Positions 37,003-47,079 of a DNA stretch of 64,000 bases are shown here, piece by piece; the first letter of the stretch is position 1; each line of letters starts with the position of its first letter. Location: NCBI RefSeq assembly GCF_945859705.1, contig NC_079136.1, forward strand, positions 6,985,501 through 7,049,500. The letters run 5' to 3'. The notes under the pieces are model-generated. The model worked only from the letters and a program-made list of their open reading frames with translations, was not told where the DNA came from and did not search any database. Both the position numbers and the translations under genes were made by a program. Source of the stretch: Episyrphus balteatus. Lineage: Eukaryota > Arthropoda > Insecta > Diptera > Syrphidae.

Positions 37003-38784
37003 GAATCAAAAAGTTCCAAAATTATGGAATCTTTCAAGAACATGGTGCCGCAATTCGCTACTGTGATCCGCGAAGGCGAAAAACTAACACTGCGTGCTGA
37101 AGATCTTGTATTGGGTGATGTTGTTGAAGTCAAATTTGGTGATCGTATCCCAGCTGATATCCGTGTCATTGAAGCACGTAACTTTAAGGTGGATAACTCT
37201 TCATTGACTGGTGAATCTGAACCCCAATCAAGAGGACCCGAATTTACACACGAAAATCCCTTGGAAACCAAGAACTTGGCCTTTTTCTCTACCAATGCTG
37301 TTGAAGGTACTGCCAAGGGTGTTGTCATCAGTTGTGGTGATCACACTGTCATGGGACGTATTGCTGGTTTAGCTTCTGGCTTAGACACCGGAGAGACCCC
37401 AATTGCCAAGGAAATTCATCATTTCATTCATTTGATTACCGGTGTGGCTGTATTCTTGGGTGTGACTTTCTTCGTGATTGCCTTCATTTTGGGTTACCAT
37501 TGGTTGGATGCTGTTATTTTCTTGATTGGTATTATTGTCGCCAATGTACCCGAAGGTCTGTTGGCCACTGTAACTGTGTGCTTGACTTTGACTGCCAAAC
37601 GTATGGCTTCAAAGAATTGTTTGGTTAAGAATCTTGAAGCTGTCGAAACTTTGGGATCAACATCGACTATTTGCTCTGACAAGACCGGAACTTTAACCCA
37701 AAATCGTATGACTGTCGCTCACATGTGGTTTGATAACCAAATCATTGAAGCCGATACAACTGAAGATCAATCTGGTGTGCAATACGATAGGACTAGTCCT
37801 GGATTCAAGGCTCTATCTCGTATTGCGACTTTGTGCAATCGTGCTGAATTCAAGGGAGGTCAAGATGGTGTACCAATTTTGAAGAAGGAAGTCAGTGGTG
37901 ATGCTTCGGAAGCTGCTTTGTTGAAATGTATGGAATTGGCTTTGGGTGATGTCATGAATATCCGCAAGAGAAACAAGAAGATTGCTGAAATTCCATTCAA
38001 CTCGACCAACAAATATCAAGTGTCTGTCCATGAAACTGAAGATCCAGCTGATCCACGATACCTTTTGGTCATGAAGGGTGCTCCAGAACGTATTTTGGAA
38101 CGTTGCTCAAGCATTTTCATTAATGGCAAGGAAAAGGTTTTGGATGAAGAAATGAAGGAAGCATTCAACAATGCCTATTTGGAATTGGGAGGTTTGGGTG
38201 AACGTGTGTTGGGATTCTGTGACTTTATGCTGCCATCTGACAAATACCCAACTGGATTCAAATTCAACTGTGATGACTGCAATTTCCAAATTGATAATCT
38301 CCGATTTGTTGGACTCATGTCTATGATTGATCCTCCACGTGCTGCTGTACCTGATGCAGTTGCCAAATGCCGTTCAGCTGGTATTAAAGTTATCATGGTT
38401 ACTGGTGATCATCCAATTACAGCTAAAGCTATTGCCAAGAGTGTGGGAATTATTTCTGAAGGAAACGAAACTGTTGAAGATATTGCCCAACGATTGAATA
38501 TTCCCGTTTCTGAAGTTAACCCACGTGAAGCTAAGGCCGCTGTTGTTCATGGTGGAGAATTGAGGGATGTATCTTCAGATCAATTGGATGAAATTCTAAG
38601 ATACCACACTGAAATCGTATTTGCCCGTACCTCACCCCAACAGAAGCTGATCATTGTCGAAGGTTGCCAACGTATGGGTGCTATTGTAGCTGTGACTGGT
38701 GATGGTGTGAATGATTCACCTGCTTTGAAGAAGGCTGATATTGGTGTTGCTATGGGTATTGCTGGTTCTGATGTATCCAAACAG
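37003..38784 (+). CDS. Atpalpha: Atpalpha exon: A, P and N domains with M3-M4
   Basis: A 1,782-bp, 594-codon exon in phase 0, residues 169-762, after a 69-bp intron. It has the dephosphorylation motif TGES (237-240), M3, M4 with PEGL (Glu352, cation ligand), the phosphorylated aspartate Asp394 in DKTGTLTQN, the nucleotide-domain KGAPE (Lys526), TGDHPITAKAIA, and the hinge TGDGVNDSPA (Asp735). These are the full catalytic set of P2-type ATPases. The fragment KFNCDDCNFQIDN has two cysteines where Drosophila, from memory, has T and I. The ATG at 37024 inside the exon is not the protein start. Donor CAG|gtatga. Confidence 0.98.
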
Positions 38785-38844
38785 GTATGATGAATGATTT
38801 TGCATTCATGGGGATTGTTTTCATGTCTTCTCTCTCTCAAAAAG

Positions 38845-39060
38845 GCTGCTGACATGATCTTGCTTGATGATAACTTTGCCTCAATTGTAACTGGTGTCGA
38901 AGAAGGTCGTCTTATTTTCGATAATTTGAAAAAATCTATTGCCTATACCTTGACATCGAACATTCCTGAAATTTCTCCCTTCTTGGCCTTTATTTTGTGT
39001 GATATCCCATTGCCATTGGGAACTGTCACTATTCTTTGCATCGATTTGGGAACTGACATG
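38845..39060 (+). CDS. Atpalpha: Atpalpha exon: M5 and first part of M6
   Basis: A 216-bp, 72-codon exon after a 60-bp intron, residues 763-834. It encodes AADMILLDDNFASIVTGVEEGR, the stalk, M5 with NIPEISPF, and M6 with GTVTILCIDLGTDM, including the two cation-binding aspartates of the M6 DLGTD motif. It ends exactly after M of GTDM in phase 0, where the alternative exons attach (V/I-PAISLAYE). Donor ATG|gtaagt. Confidence 0.97.
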
Positions 39061-39238
39061 GTAAGTATCATTTTTATTTACACCATCAATTGAATTATAT
39101 TAGGTCTTAAATTATGATATTTTGAGTGAATATGAATTATTTTTAAGAAATTATTTTTATTTAAAAAAAAAAGAGAAACATAAAAAAAAATAGATATCTG
39201 TTATGTGTAATTATATATAAAAAAAAATCGATCAATAG

Positions 39239-39333
39239 ATACCAGCTATATCACTTGCATATGAAGGTCCCGAAGCTGATATTATGAAGCGAAAACCTAG
39301 AAATTCAAACTACGATAACCTCGTTAATGCAAG
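39239..39333 (+). CDS. Atpalpha: Atpalpha alternative exon A
   Basis: A 95-bp exon encoding IPAISLAYEGPEADIMKRKP and then RNSNYDNLVNA plus a split Arg codon. It forms the end of M6 and the L6/7 loop. It is the most divergent copy: Ile for Val at the first position, GPE, KRKP, and NSNYDN in place of NPFxDK. The acceptor tcgatcaatag lacks a pyrimidine tract; the donor is AAG|gtaaac. A CACCAT...ATGGTG hairpin (39339-39358) follows just inside the intron. Confidence 0.95.
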
Positions 39334-39741
39334 GTAAACACCATGCGCAAGTATGGTGAACACAAATACGTAACTCTGAAGATATCCAAGCTAGATCGAT
39401 TAAAATAAATACCTTAAAATACCTATCTAGGCTATTATACATAATTATTTTATATACATTTTATCATGCTAGATAATATCAGTCCCTCATAATTATTTTT
39501 GAAAGTATTTATATTTTGAAAGCTCAGGTATTTTATATTCCAAATATATTTTAGAGATAGAAACATATCATTCTTAGAAATAAAAAAAATGCTAACTACA
39601 CAACAAACATACAAAATTAAACTAAAAAGTAGTCGTAAGGAACAACCAAATTGAATTGGAAAACAACTAACAAAAACAAAACATAAAAAAGAAAATTATT
39701 AAAAAATACGTTATTATTTTTTCAATAAAACACAAATTTAG

Positions 39742-39836
39742 GTGCCCGCCATTTCCTTGGCCTATGAAGCCGCCGAAGCCGATATCATGAAACGACCACC
39801 CAGAGATCCATTCAACGATAAATTAGTAAATTCAAG
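39742..39836 (+). CDS. Atpalpha: Atpalpha alternative exon B
   Basis: A 95-bp exon encoding VPAISLAYEAAEADIMKRPP and then RDPFNDKLVNS plus split Arg. The KRPP and DKLVN features resemble the classical Drosophila isoform recalled from memory (KRPPRNPFTDKLVNE). Acceptor acacaaatttag; the donor AAG|gtgcaa departs from gtaagt, so it is weak. Confidence 0.95.
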
Positions 39837-40366
39837 GTGCAAAACAAAATTCAAACACGATTATATCAAAAATCGTATATTTTTTTAACATACCAAAAAA
39901 ATTCTCGTTAACTCGTACCTAATTAATTTAGTTTTAAGGTTTTTTTCATTTTGATTTTTTCTGTGGTATTAACATTTTTTCTACACATTTATTCTCACAT
40001 TTTTTTGTTTCATTAACCGTTTAGAGTGGTTTTTTATTTTGTTAACATTTCTCATTCATTGAAAATCATTCATTCAAATTACTAACTTTTGATCATTTCA
40101 TTCCATTTTTTCCCCATTGATCTTCCTCTCACATTCATATGTACAAGTGCTACTTGGAGGAAAGGATGCTTAACTTAGAGTTGAATGGTTTTTTATTTAA
40201 TTTTGTTGTCTGTCAACAAAACAGTCAACATTTGTGTGGGTTTTACTTAACATTTTTTTTTATTTTGTTGAGTGGAAATTGTTATGGTTCATAATATTTT
40301 CTTGTTTTTATAGTTTTTTTTTAATTTTAAAGTTGAAATATTGTATGGATAGCTAAAGGTTATGTA

Positions 40367-40477
40367 CGACGTTCAAGACGTGAGGAAGAAAAAGGCTTAC
40401 CTAAAAACTTCTGGAACAGACTTATACAACGATTAATGAATTCAGATGACTTAAACTCTGAAAAAATTTTAAACTAG
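40367..40477 (+). other. Small unexplained ORF in the alternative-exon block
   Basis: A short open frame reading AKGYVRRSRREEEKGLP, then KNFWNRLIQRLMNSDDLNSE and a stop, with mixed, non-repetitive composition unlike the AT-rich surroundings. It has no clear start and no paired splice sites. It may be a transposon or retro-copy fragment. I do not recognise it. Confidence 0.2.
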
Positions 40478-42150
40478 GAAATTTTCCGAAATTTAAGCTA
40501 AAGCTTGTAGTACTGCCAAGCAACTTCATAGCAACAGACATTTCTTTGAGCGGAAATGTCTTCATCCATATTTGGGTCAGTAGATATTCGAAAGACAATT
40601 TATTATCAGCTTCTTGATAAGATGCGACAATGTTGTTTAGTTGTTTCTATTTCCTCTACAAGCTGAGTGGCAGTTTCTCTCTGTACAATGTTGTCATTTC
40701 ATGTTGTCCGATTGTTAAGTTGGGATGAGACATACCACGAATTTCTTATTCTTAACTTTCTATAGGTGGATGTATCCATTCAAAATTAAGAACACAGTTT
40801 AAGAACTTGAAGTTCATCTGACAATTTTTGACTATGCAGAACTTGGCATTTCGCTTGCTAGGAATTATTATGTTGTACCTACTAACATAAAATCCTAGAT
40901 TCTCTGCCAAAGAGGAACGAAAAGTTTGTTTAAGTACATGTTCCATCCTATTTTTGAACCATTAGAATAAAAATAAATTTATTAATACCCAAAATTTTTA
41001 GATTTTGTATACTGATATCAGCTTGTGGTATTTCCAACAACTAAGTTTGATAAGCTTTCTTTCTTCTGAAAAATAAAATCTTCGAACTTCTTCTATCGAA
41101 ATAATAAATGTTATTTCAAAAAGCACGTTACTTTTTCTATCTATCAAAAACTTTAACCTTTATTCCATACAATGAAAAAAGCTTTATTATTCTTTCATTA
41201 ATGCGATTCATTTTCCACAATCATCAAATCATATTCACCACATATTCATATCTCTTATTATTTTAACTCATACATTTATAATTTCTTAAAATAAAATTCA
41301 CTGTGTATCGTACACAACAAACGATATGTGAAGTTTTAAGTGGTGTGTAATACGTGTCGTCGCATTTTGAATACAAAAAAATATATTATTAAACAAAAAG
41401 CAAATAACATTAAATAGAATATTGATTGAATATTATTTGAATGTCCTTCAAATTTTTTCGTTCTTCTTTATTTCTTCCAAGCTCTTATGTTCTTCTTATC
41501 TTTTTCTTTTCGTATATAATAAATAATTTTCTTTTATTTATTTAACCCCCCCAATATTATATCGCGTTTTGAGAGAAATAAATCGATTTGATGGAGTGTT
41601 AAACCCCCCCAAACCCCCCTCTTCACTCCTAACATATATATAGTACATATCTGTATACATAATATTTATCAATATCAACCATTATGTAAAAAAAATTATA
41701 TATATTTTTCTATATAATATATCTCTTTCACTGGCATTTTGCAGAACACGCCCATAATTATACATATTTATGTGTGTGTGTGTAATAAAAATTCCTCTTC
41801 TTTGGCATAATTATTGTATGTGTTGTTGTTTCTAAAATGAATATTGTGTCAATTTTAACAACAAAATATCAAAGAGAGCATTATATAAATTTTTGTCGTC
41901 GTCTGTAGGATTTATTTATTATAATGTATTTTATTTACCTTCTATATATAATCACCATTAATTAAACAGAGAATTATTCATATTATAACTATTTTTTATT
42001 ATAAATATTATATCAAGGATAACACATTTTTTTTTTTTTTTGTTTTTGTTTAACTGATTTCGAATTTACTTTTATTTACTTTTTTACTAACATTTGAGCG
42101 TGTATAATTTTTGTTCATCCTTGCAAAAAAAAAATGAAAAAAAAAAATAG

Positions 42151-42245
42151 GTACCAGCTATTTCATTAGCTTATGAGGAAGCTGAATCCGATATTATGAA
42201 ACGTCAGCCAAGGAATCCTTTTTGCGACAAACTGGTCAATGAAAG
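42151..42245 (+). CDS. Atpalpha: Atpalpha alternative exon C
   Basis: A 95-bp exon encoding VPAISLAYEEAESDIMKRQP and then RNPFCDKLVNE plus split Arg. It is the copy nearest to the constitutive vertebrate sequence (AESDIMKRQPRNPxxDKLVNER), so it is probably the ancestral-like version. The acceptor is preceded almost only by A residues, with no pyrimidine tract. The donor AAG|gtaaag is good. Confidence 0.95.
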
Positions 42246-45119
42246 GTAAAGTTATCGTTTTTTTTTCTGCCTCTACGAACTTCTACTACTATTTCTACTA
42301 GTAAACTACAATAAAAAAAAAATAAATTCGAACGCAAAAGGAATATCTTTTTATCTTGTATCTTTTTTTGAGAGACTCATGAATATGAGAAACAATTTTC
42401 TTAAAGTAAATGCCTACGTTTCTATCTCAAAGAAAAAAAAAAAGCAAAGTACAAACACTTCTTGTTTATTACAAATTTTTTAGAATCTTTTTCAAACTTA
42501 AATTTTGTTTCCTTATTTTTTTTTTTAACTTGTACGTAATCTTGATAATTTTTTTATTATTCAACAAAGAATTTTTTTCTTGCCTTCACTACATAATAAT
42601 TTTGAATTTTTTCTATAAAATATGCTTTTGACTTTTTCAGCAAAAATAATAATAATTTATTTAAATTTATTTTATTCTTCAAAATATATATAATATTACT
42701 TTATATACATTTTACTATATTATCTGCTCTTTCGAAATTCAAAATTGTATTTTTTGTTCACATAAAACTATTTTTATGCGAAATTCCTCTTTGCTGATTC
42801 GATAACAAAGAATTTAAAAAAAAAATTAATGATAAATTTTTAGTATGAAGTTTTTGTCATATTCCTTCTATATATTTTTTTCAAATTTAATTTACGCAAG
42901 AAAAATAAAGCCAGACAATATTTTGTTTAATTGATTTGTTGATTTCAATGTTTTCTATTTTGAATTATGTACTTAATTTTTTGACTGTAGCTTACAGTGT
43001 TTTATAACCAAAAAAAAAAACTATTACATATTATGATATCCCTATAAAGAGATTGTGTGATTTTTGATGTCTTTAAATATTAATATAAATATAATGGAGT
43101 CTGTACGATGTTTCTCCTCTCTCTCTCTCTGTTAAAGTCCTAGTTCGCCTTAAGTTTGTTTATTTATTTTTTGTATTTAGAGTAATTCTTTTCGTACCGC
43201 CAAAATGTATTATATTATTATTTTTTTTAGTTTAGTTTAGCCTAGCTTTAAATCTGAGTTATCTTTTACCTTTTATTCGAAGAAAGCAATTATTATTATT
43301 AGATTATTATTAATCAATTACTATACGAGTGAGTGGTTTCAAAGAAAAATTATTTTATTAAAAAAAACAAAAATCATTAAAATCGGCCCAGTTGCTCTTG
43401 AGTTATAAATGGTGTAGTTACCACTTCTTTGCTTAAAGAAGATTATGTTGTTATATACCATTGAAAACTTATAAGTATTCGATCAATCAATCGAATCAGA
43501 ATACTCTGCTTTAAATACACTGTATTTAAAGTTCTTGAATAATACTCACACTTTTTTTTTAAGTAACTGTGCCAGAGTATTAAAATACCAGTTCGGACAC
43601 AAAGAACTTGTTCCTGAGGTCACAAAATAATTATGTGCTTGAAAGGTTAGCGATTGCCTGAAATTTCTTAGTCACAAAATGGTAGACTATTCTAATATGA
43701 AAAATTGTAAATGTTGTTATCATTTAAAATGATAATAATTCTCGAGTCATTAATTCAAATCATGCGACTCACTTCGAAGTGGATTGTCCAAAAGTCAGAA
43801 ATAAATAATATTGACTAAACAATTATCAATTTTGATGACATATATTTGAGAGGCCTGCTTTTACTTGCAATTGATATTTTTACTGCGTGAAAATGCTTTA
43901 TAAATACAATTTGTGTAAATTAAGTTTAATTATGGACTCTTAATTTCAGTTTAAATGATTACGAATTTGAACCTTGTTGCCAAATTAAAAAACCAAAAAG
44001 AGATCAATTATTTAATTATAAATAAATCTAGAAACACATTACTCGTATAGTACTTGTAACTTCGTTATTTTAGTTTTGCTTTCTATTCTTTAAAAACAAA
44101 ACAAAAAAAAATATAAATTTTAAATAAAATACCCTTAAAGAAATAAACCTTTCAAAACCCTGCAAAAAAATATTTTATCTTCATTTTCGGCCACGCCAAA
44201 AGTTTTAAAAACAAATTCTATTCCCATTTTATATTATGCGACAAAAAGTATCAATAATGCTCCTTTTAAATACTTTCCGATTTTTCTCTCCTTTTAATTT
44301 TCCAAACTTTTCTTCTTCTTTATCCAATATTTTCTTTAATAATAAAATATAATAATATTATCCTAAAAACACTTGTTTTTTTGTTTTTAATTAACAATTT
44401 ATTTTTTTTTTTTAAGAAATACTTCTTACATTATTCTCTCTTAATGCAACTGTAATAATTCCTTTATTTTGTTTTAATGTAAAATAAAAAACTAAACGTA
44501 TTTTTTTTTTATAAAAAATTCATAATATATGCACCTGTGTGTATTAACCTTTGAACAAAGTAAATAGAAAAAAAAATTTATAATCTAAGGTAAGTTCAAC
44601 GTCTTAAAGAAAATTAAAAACAAAGAAATGGGACTATTCGTCCTGTTTTTGTGATACTTAATTGCATTATGGTTTTATCCATACACACTTATATGCTCCT
44701 CCTTTAAACAATAATATAATCATATATCTGCCTGAATAAATATTTTCTAATTAAATATAATCCTTTGGAATGTCCCAAAATAAAAATATATACTCGTAAT
44801 ATATATATTGTAGGATTTGTGCTCGACTATGGTACTTAATTTAATATTAATTTATTATTAATCTCTTTAATTTTGTAAGACATCGTTTTTGTGTGTGTGA
44901 ATTTCTTTATTATCCTTCTACTACATAATGATTATAGTCTTTGCTAGTGATTGAGATTCTTTTTTTTTTTAACCAATTTAAAAAAATCAAAGATTTCTTT
45001 TAATGAGTTTCCAATAAAAGGGGAAATTTTATGTGGAAAGAAATAGACGCAATCAACAAATCACTTCTTTTTCAGAATCGAAAATGAAAATTGGAAAGAA
45101 AAATACTGAAAAATGTTTT

Positions 45120-45720
45120 ATTATCTACTTTAACGTAGAGCAGTTTATACTTTAGACATCACAGATTTTATGTGGTCGCTCCAGGTCAAAGTGCTGTTAA
45201 TTACAATACCTAGAATTTTAGGGAAACATCATCTAACAAAACAGGTGGAAGCAATGTACTAAGTAAATGTTTTTATTTGCAAAGTTCTAGTCGTGGAAGG
45301 ATTCAATAAGAGTCTATTTTTATAAGACTATTCAAATAAAAACTTCAGATGTTCATTCATTAGATGAACTCCAATTTTAATAAGACCAACTGGAAATTAT
45401 ATATAGAGCTGAACTTCATCAGCATTTGCATTATGTGGGAGAGGCAGTTTTAAAAATTATTAATGAATATGGAGCTTGAAGCTGAGTATGACAGGATTGA
45501 CCGAATCAAACGCTTTTGAAAAATCATATAGTGTTAGCAATGTCACTTCATCTCGATCAATAGCCTGACGCAAGTCATCGGTAATCTTGATTAAAGCTGT
45601 TGTACAGCTGTGGTTAGATCGAAAACCTGATTGCAATGATGTCAAAAAGTTGTTAGATTCTACAAATTGCTTAACTTGGTCTCCAAAAATACGTTCAAAT
45701 TCAATTTCAAAATTTTAAGA
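45120..45720 (-). pseudogene. Broken LINE ORF2 (reverse transcriptase), minus strand
   Basis: Antisense to the host gene. The upstream part reads FERIFGDQVKQFVESNNFLT, then SLQSGFRSNHSCTTALIKIT and LYDFSKAFDSVNP, the RT block with the first catalytic Asp. Soon after comes NADEVQLYI in place of the expected YADDVQLY box, then ILGIVINSTLTWSDHIKSVM from the post-RT region. The middle of the RT domain between SVNP and ADE is missing, and stops and shifts follow. It is a dead jockey/CR1-like copy; the clade is not certain. Confidence 0.8.
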
Positions 45721-46984
45721 ACTGATGCTGAACCGAAGTCTTTGTGTTCATCGCCGAGTCAAAAAAGTCGAAAGCATTTTTAGTCAAATAGGTTAAATTT
45801 ATTTTATATTTCAGTTAAAAAATGTCAAAAGAAATAACATTTAGCATTTTTCCAATTCAAGCCTTCGATTTGCGTCTATTTAATTTTCACAAAAAAATTC
45901 TCGAAAATAAGCGACTCATATATCGTTCTATTCCTTTTAGAAACTATTATACTTTAGTTCTATATAGTAGCTATTGTTTTGTGGTTATTACGTTTCGTAA
46001 TTTAAATATGTACTACCTATTGCTACACATATTTTAAATACTTATAAGGTTCACTCCTCCTCATTCATTATTTATTATTCTTAGTAATAAATCATTTCTT
46101 CAAATCAATCAAATCAACCAATCGTTCATCCACCAATTATATTAATTCAATAATTTGATTTGGTACTGTTTTATTCTTTAGGTGATAATTATTATAAATT
46201 TGAGTTGATGACTTTTTAGTTGACTCTATTCTATAAAAAAAAACCTTGCATATTCTTAGGAAACATTGAAACTACAACACAGTACAGTCAAAAAATAAAT
46301 ACCTACTTAAAACATTTGCATACAAAATTTTCATATTTCAATTTTTATTCATCAATGAAACAAAATTACCTATAAATTACCTTAAATAAAAAAAAAAAAA
46401 ACTGTATGCGAGTGTGAGTGTGTGAATGCCAGGAGTTGACCTTATTCTAAAAAAAAAAAAAATGAATGCGCTTGAACACGATCTCTTTGAAAAAACAAAA
46501 AAAACCTATGAATACAATAAATTAAAAAAATGTATTGTATCAATTAGCTGACTGTTCTATCAATTTTATAAAAACCTATACTACATAATTTATTTATAAG
46601 ACTTTGAATATTATGAATACATATTTTTCTATTTCAGTAATATTCGATAGTTTACAATAAAATTTTTAGTAAAATTTCTTTAAGTAGTTTGTAGAAAATA
46701 AACTTGACTGATAAACATAATAATATTATCTCAAGAAATATACAAAAATACTACCAACCAACACACAGAAACCAGCATTATTATATACTTATAAATATAC
46801 CTCTCCTCTTACAGAAATAAAAAAAAAAAAAATGCAAATAATATATATTTTAAGTATAAAATTAACATTTTTTTTGTTTTTTGAAATTTGTTTTTGAATA
46901 AACAAAAAACCAAAAAAAATCATTAAAAAAAAAACCTGTGCGATTTAACTCTGTTTAATCATCATTAATCAATCCTCTGAAAAG

Positions 46985-47079
46985 GTACCAGCCATTTCAT
47001 TGGCATACGAAGCACCAGAGAGTGACATTATGAAACGCCAGCCCAGAGATCCCTATCGCGACAACTTGGTGAATCGCAG
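46985..47079 (+). CDS. Atpalpha: Atpalpha alternative exon D
   Basis: A 95-bp exon encoding VPAISLAYEAPESDIMKRQP and then RDPYRDNLVNR plus split Arg, so it ends in RR. Acceptor aatcctctgaaaag; the donor CAG|gtcagg is non-optimal. The basic Arg in PYRDN and the extra terminal Arg make this L6/7 loop the most positively charged after exon A. Confidence 0.95.

Noticed and set aside
37024..37026. ATG as the start of a 588-residue ATPase protein
   Set aside because: It lies inside the exon beginning at 37003. ESKSSKI precedes it in frame and the upstream exons supply the N-terminus.
38790..39093. Separate 99-residue protein
   Set aside because: It is intron read-through at both ends of the M5-M6 exon (38845-39060).
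41735..41760. Fifth alternative exon after the acceptor-like ttttgcag
   Set aside because: What follows does not encode the PAISLAYE block; scanning for DIMKR-coding strings found only four copies.
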